Counted from the first letter of the stretch, positions 44,809 to 54,758 are shown. The stretch is DNA of 64,000 nucleotides from Mitsuaria sp. WAJ17 (GCF_014174515.1 NZ_JACJUG010000011.1:62001-126000), one strand, 5' to 3'. Notes: generated from the sequence alone by a model not told the origin. Numbers and translations: made by a program.

Positions 44809-45780
44809 TCATGCCTGGACGGCATGGTCCTCAGGGAGGGGCTGGGCGAAGTGCTGCGCCACCAGAGCCCGCAGCCAGCCGACGGCCGGGTCCTGGTCCA
44901 GGCGGCTGTGCCAGTACTGGTGGACGACGATGGGCGGCAGCGGCAACGGGCAAGGCAGGAGCCGCAGGCCGGGCAGCTGCGCCATCTGCTGGGCAATCTG
45001 CTCGGTGGCGGTGAAGATGTGGTCGGACTGGGCCACGATGAAGGGCGCGATCAGCAGCGAATGCACGCGCAGGCCAATGGCGCCCTCGCCTGCCGCCTGG
45101 ACGATGGCCTGCTCCACGCGGCGGTAGGCGTGCTGGCTGTCATTGATCGAGGCCACCACATGCTTCTCGGCGCAGAAGCGCTCCAGGGTCAGGTCTTGCC
45201 CGATGCGCGGATGCCCCTCGCGCACCAGGCAGCGATGGCCCACGCTGTACAGCGCCTGCGAGCTGAGCCCCGGCCGCTGAGCCTGGTAGGCCGTCAGCAC
45301 CAGATCGATCTCGCCCGAGGCCAGCAGGCTGCCCAGGGCCTCGCCGGCCAGGGGCACGACCTCCCAGCGCACGCCCGGGGCCTTGTCGCGCACAGCGGCC
45401 AGCAGGCGCGGCATGAAGTGGATGGCGCCGACCTCGGTGCAGCTGATGCGGAAGGTGCGCGAGGAACGCGCCGGATCGAAGCCCGCCTGCGCGCGCAGGC
45501 GGTGCTCGAACAGGCCCATCAGCTGCTGCACGTCCGGCACCAGCCGGCGTGCCAGGGGCGTGGGCCGCATGCCCTGCTTGCCGCGCACGAAGAGCTCGTC
45601 GCCATAGTAGCGGCGCAGCAGGCCCAGCACCTTTGACAAGGCAGGCTGGCTGATGCCCAGCTCCTGCCCCGCCGCCGTCAGGCTGCCCAGGCGGTGGATG
45701 GCCTCGAAAGCCCGGAAATGCTGGAGTTCGGGCGAACGGCCACCGCCCTCGGGCATCGAAGGCAGCAGCGCGCGAGCCAC
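44809..45780 (-). CDS. LysR family transcriptional regulator
   Basis: A 323-residue LysR regulator. The winged helix is at residues about 18-75 (LQHFRAFEAIHRLGSLTAAGQELGISQPALSKVLGLL in pieces), with the downstream LysR substrate-binding domain to the end. It follows the purL stop by 5 bp on the same strand, so unless a promoter lies inside purL it is read from the purL transcript. Two start ATGs are possible (45780 and 45756). The regulated genes are not evident; LysR proteins often control a divergent neighbour, and none is present here. It carries copy 5 of the 13-bp word. Confidence 0.9.
   Translation of the reverse strand: MARALLPSMPEGGGRSPELQHFRAFEAIHRLGSLTAAGQELGISQPALSKVLGLLRRYYGDELFVRGKQGMRPTPLARRLVPDVQQLMGLFEHRLRAQAGFDPARSSRTFRISCTEVGAIHFMPRLLAAVRDKAPGVRWEVVPLAGEALGSLLASGEIDLVLTAYQAQRPGLSSQALYSVGHRCLVREGHPRIGQDLTLERFCAEKHVVASINDSQHAYRRVEQAIVQAAGEGAIGLRVHSLLIAPFIVAQSDHIFTATEQIAQQMAQLPGLRLLPCPLPLPPIVVHQYWHSRLDQDPAVGWLRALVAQHFAQPLPEDHAVQA
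45186..45198 (+). repeat. Copy 5 of the GGGTCAGGTCTTG word
   Basis: Exact match within the LysR gene. On the coding strand it reads CAA-GAC-CTG-ACC, again Gln-Asp-Leu-Thr with the rare CAA codon, as in copy 4. Confidence 0.55.
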
Positions 45781-45785
45781 CCCGA

Positions 45786-48700
45786 TCAGCCCAGCCAGCG
45801 GCGAGCGTTGCGGAACATGCGGGCCCAGGGGCTCAGGGCGCCCAGGTCACCGGAGGTCCAGCTCATCTGCACGTTGCGGAAGACGCGCTCGGGGTGCGGC
45901 ATCATGACTGTGAAGCGGCCGTCGGCGGTGGTCACCGAGGTCAGGCCGTCCGGGCTGCCGTTGGGGTTGAAGGGATAGGCTTCGGTCGGCTGGCCGTGGT
46001 TGTCCACAAAACGGGCGGCCCGCACCACCTGGGCGGCATTGCCACGCTGGGCGAAGTTGGCAAAGCCCTCGCCGTGCGCCACGGCTACGGGCAGGCGGCT
46101 GCCGGCCATGCCCTGGAAGAAGATGCTGGGCGATTCCAGCAGCTCCACCATGGCCAGGCGGGCCTCGTACTGCTCGCTCTGGTTGCGGGTGAACTTGGGC
46201 CAGGCCTCGGCGCCGGGGATGATGGGCGCCAGGGCGGCCATCATCTGGCAGCCATTGCAGACGCCCAGCGCGAAGCTGTCGGAGCGGGCGAAGAAGGCCT
46301 GGAACTGCTCGGCCAGCACCGGGTTGAACATCACCGAGCGGGCCCAGCCTTCGCCTGCCCCCAGGGTGTCGCCGTAGGAGAAGCCGCCGCAGGCGATGAA
46401 GCCCTTGAATTGCTCCAGGCTGACCTTGCCGGATTGCAGGTCGCTCATGTGGACGTCAAAGGTGTCGAAGCCGGCCAGCGCGTTCACATAGGCCATCTCG
46501 ACGTGCGAGTTGACCCCCTGCTCGCGCAGGATGGCCAACTTGGGACGGGCACCGGTGGCGATGAAGGGCGCTGCCACGTCCTCGCTGGGGTCGAAGCTCA
46601 GCTGCACATGGCGGCCCGGGTCCTCGGCGCGGCCCACGGCCTCGTGCTCGGCATCGGCACAGGCGGGGTTGTCACGCAGGCGGGCGATCTGCCAGGACAC
46701 GCCGTCCCATTCCTTGTGCAGCATCTCCAGCGGGGCGTCGAAGACCTTCCTGGCGTCGCGCCAGACTTCGACCACGCCGCGGTCATTGGGCTTGCCAATG
46801 ACATGCGAATGCCTCGACAGGCCATGCTGGCGCAGCACCTGCAGGACAGCGTCGCGGTCCTCGGTCTTCACCTGCAGCAGCACGCCCAGCTCCTCGTTGA
46901 ACAGGGCCTTGAGCGCCAGTTCCTCGCGACGGGCGCCGACCTGGCTGGCCCAGTTCTTGGAATCGCCGACATCGGCGCGGCTGTCACCGATGCCGTCGCC
47001 CTCGGTGATCAGCATGTCCACATTGAGGCTCAGGCCCAGATGGCCGGCGAAGGCCATCTCGCAGGCCGCCGCCCACAGGCCGCCGTCCGAGCGGTCGTGG
47101 TAGGCCAGCAGGCGGCCCTGGCCGCGCAGCTCGTTGACGGCCGCGACCAGTGCCTTGAGCTGGGCCGCGTCGTCCACATCGGGCACGGCGCCGCCGAACT
47201 GCTGCAGGGTCTGCGCCAGGATGGAGCCGCCCATGCGGTGCTGGCCCTGGCCGAGATCGACCAGGATCAGGCTGGTGTCGCCGGGCTGCAGCTGCGGGGT
47301 CAGCGTGCCGCGCACATCAGGCAGCGTGGCAAAGGCCGAGACGATCAGCGACACGGGCGCGGTGACCTGGCGCGTTTCACCGTCCGCCGTCCACTTGGTG
47401 CGCATGGACAGGGAGTCCTTGCCCACGGGGATGGACACGCCCAGGGCCGGGCACAGCTCCATGCCCACGGCCTTGACGGTGTCGTAGAGCGCAGCATCCT
47501 CTCCGGCTTCGCCGCAAGCGGCCATCCAGTTGGCGGACAGCTTCACGCGCGAGAGTTCGATGGGTGCGGCCAGCAGGTTGGTGATGGCCTCGGCCACGGC
47601 CATGCGGCCGGAGGCGGGGGCATCAACGGCCGCCAGCGGCGTGCGCTCGCCCATGCTCATGGCCTCGCCGCGCAGGCCCTTGAAGTCGGCCAGGGTGACG
47701 GCGCAATCGGCCACCGGCACCTGCCAGGGGCCAACCATCTGGTCGCGATGGTTCAGGCCGCCCACGGTGCGGTCGCCGATGGTGATCAGGAAGCGCTTGG
47801 AGGCCACGGTCGGGTGGCGCAGCACCTCGACGGCCGCCTGCTGCAGCGTGGCCTGCGAGAGGTCCAGCACGGCCGTGCTACGCTGAACGCGGTTCACCAC
47901 GCGGTGCATCTTGGGCGGCTTGCCCAGCAGGGTGTCCATGGGCATGTCGATGGCACGCTCGCCGCCGGGGCCGTCTTCCAGGATCAGCTCACGGGCCTCG
48001 GTGACCACGCCGACGACGCCAAAGGGGCAGCGCTCACGCTCGCACATGGCCTGGAACATGGCCAGGCTCTCGGGAGCGATGGCCATCACATAGCGTTCCT
48101 GGCTCTCGTTGCACCAGATTTCCTTGGGCGCCAGGCCGGACTCCTCCAGCGGGACCTTGCGCAAGTCGAAGATCGCGCCGCGGCCGGCGTCGTTCACCAA
48201 CTCGGGGAAGGCGTTGGAGATGCCGCCCGCACCCACGTCATGGATGGCGAGGATGGGGTTCTTGTCGGCCAGGCCCCAGCAGTGGTTGATGACCTCCTGG
48301 GCCCGCCGCTCGATCTCGGGGTTGCCACGCTGGACGGAGTCGAAGTCCAGGTCGGCCGTGTTGGTGCCCGCCGCCATGGAGCTGGCCGCGCCGCCGCCCA
48401 TGCCGATGCGCATGCCCGGGCCGCCCAGCTGGACCAGCAGGGTGCCGGCGGGGAACTCGATCTTCTTGGTCAGGTCCGAGCGGATGGCACCGATGCCGCC
48501 GGCGATCATGATGGGCTTGTGATAGCCGCGCATCACGCCATCGACGTCCTGCTCGTAGACGCGGAAGTAGCCGCCGAGGTTCGGGCGGCCGAACTCGTTG
48601 TTGAAGGCGGCGCCGCCGATGGGGCCGTCGATCATGATCTGAAGCGGGCTGGCGATGTGCTCGGGCTTGCCCACGCCGCCCTGCTCCCAGCGCTCGGGCA

Positions 48701-49775
48701 GGCCGGGCAGGTGCAGGTTGGAGACTGAGAAGCCCGCCAGGCCCGCCTTGGGCTTGGCACCGCGGCCGGTGGCGCCTTCGTCGCGGATCTCACCGCCGGC
48801 ACCGGTCGAGGCGCCCGGGAAGGGCGAGATGGCCGTCGGGTGGTTGTGGGTCTCGACCTTCATCAGCACGTGCGAGGTCTCGGCGCGGGCGTGGTACTTC
48901 GGAGCGGCGTCATAGCCCTCCGGGATCCAGCGCTCGAGCTCATGGCCCTCCATCACGGCGGCATTGTCCGAGTAGGCGATCACCGTATGCTGGGGTGAGA
49001 GCTTCTCGGTGTTGCGGATCATGCCGAAGAGGCTGAGGTCCTGCTCCACGCCGTCGATGGTGAACTTCGCATTGAAGATCTTGTGGCGGCAGTGCTCGGA
49101 ATTGGCCTGCGCGAACATCATCAGCTCGACGTCGCTGGGGTTGCGCTGTGCGGCGGTGAAGGCGTTCACCAGGTAGTCGATCTCGTCATCGGACAGGGCC
49201 AGGCCGAAGCGGCTGTTGGCCTCGTCCAAGGCGGCGCGGCCACGGCCCAGCACGTCCACGTGCTCCAGGGCCTCGGCGGTCTTCTCGTCGAAGAGGTGGG
49301 CGCAGTCCTCGCGGCGCAAGAGCACGCTCTCGGTCATGCGGTCGTGCAGCAGCGCGGCGCAGGCGCGCAGCTCGGCCTCGCTCAGCGTCTTGGTGCCGCC
49401 CAGCAGGCCTGACTTGAGCGTGATGCGGAACTCGGTGACGCGCTCCACGCGGTGGATGTCCAGGCCGCAGTTGTGGGCGATGTCGGTGGCCTTGGAGGCC
49501 CAAGGGCTGACGGTGCCCAGGCGCGGGGCCACCACCACCAGTTGCCCCTCGGCACTGCCGGCGTATGCCTCACCGTAGCTCAGTAGCGCGGCCAGCTTGT
49601 CCTGCAGGCCGGCCTCCAGCGCGCTGTCCGTCCAGACCCAGTGCACATGGCGGGCCACCAGTCCCGTGATGCGCTCATTGATGGCCTGCAGGCGCGGCAG
49701 CAGGGCCTGGGCGCGGAAGGCGGAAAGAGCGTTGCCGCCCTCGAAGTGGGTCAGGTGCTTGGAGGTGGATGCCAT
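45786..49775 (-). CDS. purL: Phosphoribosylformylglycinamidine synthase
   Basis: A 1329-residue large-form PurL, the fourth step of purine synthesis: FGAR, glutamine and ATP give FGAM. The N-terminal, two AIRS-type ATP-binding/synthase parts (with [11 protein letters not shown] and [18 protein letters not shown]) and the C-terminal glutaminase are all present. The glutaminase nucleophile is the first Cys of GVCNGCQMM (about residue 1170) and its partners lie in the terminal [10 protein letters not shown]. Length fits proteobacterial PurL (E. coli 1295). The ATG at 49775 ([14 protein letters not shown]) is chosen over longer frames that cross the gap. A LacI-family-type operator lies 128-143 bp upstream. 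Confidence 0.97.
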   Translation of the reverse strand: MASTSKHLTHFEGGNALSAFRAQALLPRLQAINERITGLVARHVHWVWTDSALEAGLQDKLAALLSYGEAYAGSAEGQLVVVAPRLGTVSPWASKATDIAHNCGLDIHRVERVTEFRITLKSGLLGGTKTLSEAELRACAALLHDRMTESVLLRREDCAHLFDEKTAEALEHVDVLGRGRAALDEANSRFGLALSDDEIDYLVNAFTAAQRNPSDVELMMFAQANSEHCRHKIFNAKFTIDGVEQDLSLFGMIRNTEKLSPQHTVIAYSDNAAVMEGHELERWIPEGYDAAPKYHARAETSHVLMKVETHNHPTAISPFPGASTGAGGEIRDEGATGRGAKPKAGLAGFSVSNLHLPGLPERWEQGGVGKPEHIASPLQIMIDGPIGGAAFNNEFGRPNLGGYFRVYEQDVDGVMRGYHKPIMIAGGIGAIRSDLTKKIEFPAGTLLVQLGGPGMRIGMGGGAASSMAAGTNTADLDFDSVQRGNPEIERRAQEVINHCWGLADKNPILAIHDVGAGGISNAFPELVNDAGRGAIFDLRKVPLEESGLAPKEIWCNESQERYVMAIAPESLAMFQAMCERERCPFGVVGVVTEARELILEDGPGGERAIDMPMDTLLGKPPKMHRVVNRVQRSTAVLDLSQATLQQAAVEVLRHPTVASKRFLITIGDRTVGGLNHRDQMVGPWQVPVADCAVTLADFKGLRGEAMSMGERTPLAAVDAPASGRMAVAEAITNLLAAPIELSRVKLSANWMAACGEAGEDAALYDTVKAVGMELCPALGVSIPVGKDSLSMRTKWTADGETRQVTAPVSLIVSAFATLPDVRGTLTPQLQPGDTSLILVDLGQGQHRMGGSILAQTLQQFGGAVPDVDDAAQLKALVAAVNELRGQGRLLAYHDRSDGGLWAAACEMAFAGHLGLSLNVDMLITEGDGIGDSRADVGDSKNWASQVGARREELALKALFNEELGVLLQVKTEDRDAVLQVLRQHGLSRHSHVIGKPNDRGVVEVWRDARKVFDAPLEMLHKEWDGVSWQIARLRDNPACADAEHEAVGRAEDPGRHVQLSFDPSEDVAAPFIATGARPKLAILREQGVNSHVEMAYVNALAGFDTFDVHMSDLQSGKVSLEQFKGFIACGGFSYGDTLGAGEGWARSVMFNPVLAEQFQAFFARSDSFALGVCNGCQMMAALAPIIPGAEAWPKFTRNQSEQYEARLAMVELLESPSIFFQGMAGSRLPVAVAHGEGFANFAQRGNAAQVVRAARFVDNHGQPTEAYPFNPNGSPDGLTSVTTADGRFTVMMPHPERVFRNVQMSWTSGDLGALSPWARMFRNARRWLG

Positions 49776-49902
49776 GGATGCAGGACTTGCGCGCCGAGGC
49801 GCGTGAGGTTGGGGCGCATCCGCCGGGCAGGCGGACGGCTTGAAGCGCGAGATTTTACCGAGGCTTGGGCCGGATTCCTCCCGGGGCCAGGGCCAAATCA
49901 AC

Positions 49903-49918
49903 GCGCAAACGTTGGCGC
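49903..49918. promoter_or_regulatory. LacI/PurR-like operator upstream of purL
   Basis: GCGCAAACGTTGGCGC is a 16-bp palindrome with a single mismatched pair, centred on the CG core typical of LacI-family sites, and close to the E. coli PurR box ACGCAAACGTTTTCGT in form. It lies 128-143 bp upstream of the purL start. A related perfect palindrome sits upstream of the LacI gene at 54580. Which LacI-family protein binds it is inferred, not shown. Confidence 0.55.
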
Positions 49919-50056
49919 CTTCATGCCTCCCCTGCCCTGGTGTCCGGCCCGACGCCCCGGTGCTAGGCCCAGTTGGCCGGACGCCGCGCGCCTTGCAGCG
50001 CAGGCGCCTGCAAGCCAGGCGCCCCACCTTGCCTCCTGCGCCTTGGAGTGCCCTGT

Positions 50057-50069
50057 CAAGAACTGACCC
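50057..50069 (-). repeat. Near copy (12/13) of the 13-bp word
   Basis: GGGTCAGTTCTTG on the minus strand differs from the six exact copies at one base. It lies between mtaD and purL and shows the same outer context as copy 2, with GGGG before and AC after. Confidence 0.4.
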
Positions 50070-50096
50070 CCTCCTGATGCGGACCAGAAAGCACGA

Positions 50097-50130
50097 GGCC
50101 CCGGGCTCCATCGCTGGAGTCCCCGGGGCC
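50097..50130 (-). terminator. Hairpin terminator after the deaminase operon
   Basis: A stem of GGCCCCGGG-CTCCA against TGGAG-TCCCCGGGGCC with a 4-nt loop lies about 33 bp past the mtaD stop. The T tract is weak on the minus strand (CTCGTGCTTT), so termination may be partial. Confidence 0.5.
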
Positions 50131-50162
50131 TTTGTCATGCAGGCCTTAAGCGGCCGCGGTGA

Positions 50163-51479
50163 TCAGCGGCCGGCCTTCATCTGCGCCACGATGGCCTCGC
50201 TGCGGTCCAGAAGGGCCGGCACGTCGATGGTGGTGAGCTGGCGCTGCTGCAGCACGCGGCGGCCATTGACCCACACGTCGGAGACATGCTCGCGCCCGGC
50301 CACATAGACCAGCTGCGCGTCGGCATGGTAGACCGGGCGGCATTCCAGCGCGTCGAGCGACACGGCCACCACGTCGGCCAGCTTGCCCACCTCCAGCGAG
50401 CCCAGGTCCGCCTCGCGGCCCATGGCCCGGGCGGCACGGATGGTGGCCATCTCCAGCGCAGTGCGGGCCGAGACGGTCAGCGGATCGCCCGTGACGCCCT
50501 TGGCCAGCAGTGCCGCGGCGCGGATCTCGGCGAACATGTCCTGGCGGTTGTTCGAGGCCGCGCCATCGGTGCCCAGCACGGTGTTGACGCCCGCGGCTTC
50601 CAGGGCCTTCACCGGCGCCACACCCGAGGCCAGCTTCAGATTGGAGCTGGGGTTGTGGACCAGGTGCGTGCCCTGCTTCGCGATCAGTTCGATCTCCGCC
50701 TCATTGAGGTGAACCATGTGCACGGCGATCATGCGCTCGTTGAGCAGGCCCAGCTCATGCAGGCGTGCCAGCGGCCGCTTGCCGTACTGCTTCAGGCTGC
50801 CCTCGATCTCGTCCTGGGTCTCGTGGATGTGGCAGTGCATCTGCAGGCCGTGCTGCTCGGAAAGCTGGCGCAGCTTGACGAAGGTTTCGTCCGACACCGT
50901 GTAGGGCGCGTGAGGCGCGCTGGTCCAGTCCAGCAGCGCTTCGCCCTTGTACTGCTCATAGGCTTCCAGTCCCTTGGCAATGTAGTCGTCCGGGCCCGAG
51001 CCGTAGCCGGTGGGGAAGTCGATCACATTGATGGACACGCCGGCTCGAATGCCTGCATCCAGCGCCGCCCTAGCCATGGCCTTGGGGAAGAAGTACATGT
51101 CGTTCAGGTAGGTCACGCCGCCGCGCAGGGCCTCGGCGGCCGACAGCATCGAGCCCTGGTAGACCCAGTCGTCGCTGACCCACTGCTTCTCCAGCGGCCA
51201 GATGTGGTTCTGCAACCAGTCCATCAGGGCGCGGTCGTCGGCCACGCCGCGCAGCAGGGACATGGCGCTGTGGGTATGGGCATTGATCAGGCCCGGGATC
51301 AGCACATGCTGGCCCAGGTCTACCTGCTCGGCGTCCGGGTAGGTGCTCGCGGCCTGGCCGTGCGGCAGCACGGCGGCGATGCGCTCGCCCTGGATCACGA
51401 GGGCGTGCTGCTCCAGCACCTGGCAGCCCGGGGTCATGGGCAGGATCCAGCGGGCCTTGAGAACGGTGGTGTGGCTCAT
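50163..51479 (-). CDS. mtaD: TRZ/ATZ family hydrolase (MTA/SAH or adenosine-type deaminase)
   Basis: A 438-residue metal-dependent amidohydrolase. Motifs include LINAHTHSAM (His pair for the metal), the CHIHET segment, AVHMVHLNEAE and GTDGAASNN with the metal aspartate. The family deaminates 5'-methylthioadenosine, S-adenosylhomocysteine or related compounds, and some act on triazines. The start ATG at 51479 overlaps the nucleoside hydrolase stop by 4 bp, placing it last in the salvage operon after lacI, rbsK and the hydrolase. The true substrate is not fixed by sequence; a nucleoside-derived purine fits the neighbours. Confidence 0.85.
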   Translation of the reverse strand: MSHTTVLKARWILPMTPGCQVLEQHALVIQGERIAAVLPHGQAASTYPDAEQVDLGQHVLIPGLINAHTHSAMSLLRGVADDRALMDWLQNHIWPLEKQWVSDDWVYQGSMLSAAEALRGGVTYLNDMYFFPKAMARAALDAGIRAGVSINVIDFPTGYGSGPDDYIAKGLEAYEQYKGEALLDWTSAPHAPYTVSDETFVKLRQLSEQHGLQMHCHIHETQDEIEGSLKQYGKRPLARLHELGLLNERMIAVHMVHLNEAEIELIAKQGTHLVHNPSSNLKLASGVAPVKALEAAGVNTVLGTDGAASNNRQDMFAEIRAAALLAKGVTGDPLTVSARTALEMATIRAARAMGREADLGSLEVGKLADVVAVSLDALECRPVYHADAQLVYVAGREHVSDVWVNGRRVLQQRQLTTIDVPALLDRSEAIVAQMKAGR

Positions 51480-52501
51480 CGGGGGTCTCCGGAAACGGCC
51501 GGGGGTGCGGCCTTGGACGTATCGTCGAACAGTTGCATGAACTCGTCGCGCACGCGCTGGGCGTCCACGTCGATACAGACCTGCTGGGCAGGGCACCCGC
51601 GCCAGGGCGAGCCCGGGCTTTCGGTGTGCAGACCCAGATGGTCCTGGATGGTCTGACCGCGCGCAATGCCCTCCAGAGCCACGCGGACGGGGCCGCTGCG
51701 CAGCTGGAAGGCGTCGGGCGCGACGCAGTAGACAACGGCACTGGCGTCGTGCGCATAGAGGCCGCCGATGGCGTCGCGGCCGTCGTAGTAGCGCTGGTAG
51801 TGCCGCGTGATCTGCCAGAAGAAGTCACCCACGGCCCCCTGGCGGCCGCGCAGGGACTGCAGCAGCGCCTCGGGCATCACCACCTGCTGGGTGACGTCCA
51901 GCCCCACGGTCACCACGGGCCAGGGCGCCGTGAAGACGAGGTCGGCGGCCTCGGGGTCATTGATGATGTTGGCCTCGGCCACCGGCGTCACATTGCCGCC
52001 ATGGCCGTGCAGACCGAAAGCGCCGCCCATGAGCACGACCTCGCGCACCTTGCGGGCAATGCCGGGATCGTGGCGCAGGGCCAGAGCCAGGTTGGTCAGC
52101 GGCGCCACGGCCACGAGAGTGATCTCGCCGGGTGCCGCATTGACCTCGTCGCAGATCAGCTGCCAGGCCGGCCGAGGGTCCGCCTGGCGGGTGCTGGCCG
52201 GCAGCAGGGCCGCACCGCCGCCCAGCCCGTCCTCATGGTGGACCTGGGTGGGGAAGAAGCGCTCGGTGCGCAGCAGCAGGGCGTCGTCCGCACCGGCGGC
52301 CACCGGCACGTCCAGGCCGAAGAAGTCGATCAGGGCCAGGGCATTGCGCGTGGTGGTCTCCACCGGGGCGTTGCCGTGCACGGTGGTGATGGCGCGCAGG
52401 TCCAGCCCGGGGTGGCGGGCCAGCATCCACAGGGCCATGGCGTCGTCGATGCCCGGGTCCGTGTCGAAGATCACGGGCCGGGACTGCAGGGCTTGGCTCA
52501 T
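51476..52501 (-). CDS. Nucleoside hydrolase
   Basis: A 341-residue inosine-uridine preferring nucleoside hydrolase family enzyme, which splits ribonucleosides into base and ribose. The calcium-binding motif DTDPGIDDAMAL is at the N-terminus, and VAVAPLTNLALAL, MGGAFGLHGHGGNVTPVAEANI and the H-containing HDASAVVYCV segment complete the active site. Start ATG at 52501, with GAGG five bases upstream. It follows rbsK by 7 bp: ribose released here can be phosphorylated by that kinase. The base preference cannot be read. Confidence 0.93.
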   Translation of the reverse strand: MSQALQSRPVIFDTDPGIDDAMALWMLARHPGLDLRAITTVHGNAPVETTTRNALALIDFFGLDVPVAAGADDALLLRTERFFPTQVHHEDGLGGGAALLPASTRQADPRPAWQLICDEVNAAPGEITLVAVAPLTNLALALRHDPGIARKVREVVLMGGAFGLHGHGGNVTPVAEANIINDPEAADLVFTAPWPVVTVGLDVTQQVVMPEALLQSLRGRQGAVGDFFWQITRHYQRYYDGRDAIGGLYAHDASAVVYCVAPDAFQLRSGPVRVALEGIARGQTIQDHLGLHTESPGSPWRGCPAQQVCIDVDAQRVRDEFMQLFDDTSKAAPPAVSGDPR

Positions 52502-52508
52502 GCGGACC

Positions 52509-53450
52509 TCAGACAGTGGGGGCGGCGAATTCGGGGCCGAGTTCCTCGCGCCGGGGCATGGCACCCTGCACGCCCACGCGGCTCACGGCCAGCGCAGCGG
52601 CGGCCTGGCCCAGGCGCACGGCCTCGTCCAGCGACTGCCCCTCGGCCCAGGCGGTGGCCACGCCACCGACAAAGGTGTCTCCGGCACCGACGGTGTCCAC
52701 CGCCAGCACGCGCCGGGCCGCCAGCAGGCGCTGGCCCTGCTCATCGGCCACCAGCACGCCTTGCGCACCCAAGGTGATCAGCAGGCGCGGCAGGCCCTGG
52801 TCCCTCAGTACGGCAGCAGCGGCGCGCGCGACAGCCTCGGCGGACTGCACGGCATCGGGCAGGCCGGCCAGTTGGGCGGCCTCGGTCTCGTTGAGCACCA
52901 GGCAGTCGGTGAGGGCCAGCAGGGCGGGATCGACCGTCAGGGCCGGTGCTGCATTGAGGATGGTTCGCACGCCCTGCGCCCGCGCCAGGCGGAAGGCCTC
53001 AAGGATGGCCGGCTGCGGCACCTCCAGCTGCGCCACCATCACCCGGGTCTGCTGCAGCGGCGCCGCGGCCAGGCGCACATCGGCCGGTGTCAGTTGCGCA
53101 TTGCTGCCCGGCACGTAGACGATGCTGTTCTCCCCGCCCTCGCGGCCCACCATGATGACGGCAATGCCGGGCAGCGCGGACTCGTCCTCGATGACATGGG
53201 TGGTATCCACGCCCTCGGCGCGCAGGGCCGCGATCAGCGCACAGCCATGCACGCGAGTGCCCACGCGCGAGACGAAGCTCACCGAGGCCCCAAGTCGGGC
53301 CGCAGCCACGGCCTGGTTGGCGCCCTTGCCGCCTGGCGTCATCTGAAAGTCCTCGCCCGGCAGGGTCTCGCCCGGACGCGGCAGACGGCGCGCATGGGCC
53401 ACCATGTCCATGTTGATGCTGCCGACGACGACGACACGCGCTGTGCTCAT
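52509..53450 (-). CDS. rbsK: Ribokinase
   Basis: A 313-residue PfkB-family sugar kinase phosphorylating ribose to ribose 5-phosphate. The N-terminal SINMDMVAHA and GGKGANQAVAAARLGA are the sugar-binding signature; the C-terminal VDTVGAGDTFVGGVATA holds the catalytic base D in GAGD. It overlaps the LacI stop by 4 bp and precedes the hydrolase, so ribose from nucleosides is directed into the pentose phosphate pathway. No ribose or nucleoside transporter is in the operon. Confidence 0.94.
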   Translation of the reverse strand: MSTARVVVVGSINMDMVAHARRLPRPGETLPGEDFQMTPGGKGANQAVAAARLGASVSFVSRVGTRVHGCALIAALRAEGVDTTHVIEDESALPGIAVIMVGREGGENSIVYVPGSNAQLTPADVRLAAAPLQQTRVMVAQLEVPQPAILEAFRLARAQGVRTILNAAPALTVDPALLALTDCLVLNETEAAQLAGLPDAVQSAEAVARAAAAVLRDQGLPRLLITLGAQGVLVADEQGQRLLAARRVLAVDTVGAGDTFVGGVATAWAEGQSLDEAVRLGQAAAALAVSRVGVQGAMPRREELGPEFAAPTV

Positions 53451-54493
53451 GCGCTCTTTCCCGCCTTGGCGGTCTTGGCGGCCAGGGACTTGGCGGCCGG
53501 CGCTGCGGTGCTCTCGCGCCGCACCAACTGCGGCTTCATCAGCACCTCGCGCAGGCTGGCCTGCGGCTGCTCGATGCGCGCCAACAGGGCCCGCCCCGCC
53601 TCGCGGCCCAGCTCCTTGATGGAGCAGCCCACGGTGGTCAGCGAAGGATAGGCATAGGCCGAGAGCTCGATGTCGTCGAAGCCCACCACAGACAGGCTGG
53701 CCGGCACCGGGCGCGCGGCCTCGGCCGAGGCCCGCATGAGGCCCAGGGCCATCAGGTCATTGCTGGCGAAGACGGCACTCAGCTCGGGCGCGGTGGCCAG
53801 CAGGCGCTTGCCGGCTTCATAGCCGCCGTGCGAGCTGAAGTCGCTGTGGACCAGCCAATGAGCCTGGGGCTCGATGCCCGCGGCCTCCAGGGTCTCGCGC
53901 CAGCCGGCGATGCGCTCCTGCGCCACCTCGAACTCGACGGGCCCGCTGATGCAGCCAATGGCACGATGGCCCAGCTCCAGCAGGTGACGCACCGCGGCGG
54001 CGGCGCCCTCGCGGTTGTTGACGCTCACACGGTCGGCTCGGGCGCCCGGCACCAGGCGGTCCACGGTGACCGAGGGCACGCGGGCCATCTGGAACATCTG
54101 GGCCAGGGCCTCGTCATCGCCCGCGGAACTCAGCAGCAGGCCGTCGATGCGCTTCTCCAGCAAGGTGCGCATGTACTGCTGCTGGCGCTTGGGGTCGTTG
54201 TCGGAGTTGCAGAGGAAGACGGAGTAGCCGGCCAGGCGGCAGGTCTCCTCGACGCCGCAGACCAGCTCCGCGAAGAAGGGGTTCTGCACATTGGGCACGA
54301 GCACGCCGATGATGCGAGTCTCGCTCTTGCGCAGGGAGCGAGCCACCGCGCTGGGCAGGTAGCCGATCTCCTCTACTGCGGCCAGCACGCGCCTTCGCGC
54401 CTCGGCACTGACCGGGCGCGTTTCGTTCAGGACATGGGAGACGGTGGTGAAGGACACCCCGGCAAGGGCAGCAACGTCTTTGATCGTGCTCAC
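53447..54493 (-). CDS. LacI family transcriptional regulator (ribose/nucleoside operon)
   Basis: A 348-residue LacI-family repressor. The start is a GTG at 54491-54493 (V/M-STIKDVAALAGVSFTTVSHVLN), which places the helix-turn-helix at the usual N-terminus; no Shine-Dalgarno is obvious. The ligand domain resembles RbsR: SETRIIGVLVPNVQNPFFAELVCGVE and VVGFDDIELSAYAYPSLTTV. It heads the operon and its stop overlaps rbsK by 4 bp. A perfect palindrome lies 87 bp upstream, so autoregulation is likely. Ligand: ribose or a nucleoside product, by context. Confidence 0.93.
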   Translation of the reverse strand: MSTIKDVAALAGVSFTTVSHVLNETRPVSAEARRRVLAAVEEIGYLPSAVARSLRKSETRIIGVLVPNVQNPFFAELVCGVEETCRLAGYSVFLCNSDNDPKRQQQYMRTLLEKRIDGLLLSSAGDDEALAQMFQMARVPSVTVDRLVPGARADRVSVNNREGAAAAVRHLLELGHRAIGCISGPVEFEVAQERIAGWRETLEAAGIEPQAHWLVHSDFSSHGGYEAGKRLLATAPELSAVFASNDLMALGLMRASAEAARPVPASLSVVGFDDIELSAYAYPSLTTVGCSIKELGREAGRALLARIEQPQASLREVLMKPQLVRRESTAAPAAKSLAAKTAKAGKSA

Positions 54494-54579
54494 GGTGAGG
54501 CAGGTCTTGGCAGGATGGAAGAAGCGGGCAGCCGGACCTTCCACAAGGAGGGAGCTGGACGCTCGCGAAACTGCACTGG

Positions 54580-54593
54580 GGCAAACGTTTGCC
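54580..54593. promoter_or_regulatory. LacI-family operator upstream of the nucleoside operon
   Basis: GGCAAACGTTTGCC is a perfect 14-bp palindrome with the central CG typical of LacI-family operators (compare the RbsR site GCGAAACGTTTCGC). It lies 87-100 bp upstream of the GTG start of the regulator gene. It should control the lacI-rbsK-hydrolase-mtaD operon. Confidence 0.75.
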
Positions 54594-54684
54594 GCAGCAT
54601 ACCCGAAATGGCGCCTCCCGCGGCAGGCGCCACGTCGCCAAGGGCGGTGACGGGCTTCGCCCCCTGCGAACCATGCGGGACCAT

Positions 54685-54723
54685 GAAAAAAGCCGCCGGG
54701 GTCTTTCGACCCGGGCGGCTTTC
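54685..54723 (-). terminator. Terminator of the rpsP-rplS operon
   Basis: A GC-rich hairpin (GCCGCC-bulge-GGGGT / ACCCGGGCGGC, loop CTTTCG) followed on the minus strand by TTTTTT. It lies 36 bp past the rplS stop. The remaining 54494-54758 space holds the LacI operator and no other gene. Confidence 0.85.
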
Positions 54724-54758
54724 GAGGATCGGCCCAGAGGCCCACCCACGACCGGCCA

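Larger units (their letters stand above)
49776..50162. other. Intergenic region with regulatory elements upstream of purL
   Basis: The largest gap in the window (387 bp). It holds the operator-like palindrome at 49903-49918, a one-mismatch copy of the 13-bp word at 50057-50069 (minus strand GGGTCAGTTCTTG), and a hairpin after mtaD at 50097-50130. I see no gene in it. It should contain the purL promoter, but I cannot fix its -35/-10. Confidence 0.5.

Noticed and set aside
45894-48728. A 944-codon plus-strand frame opposite purL.
   Set aside because: Same mirror effect; low-complexity composition and no family resemblance, while purL is intact.
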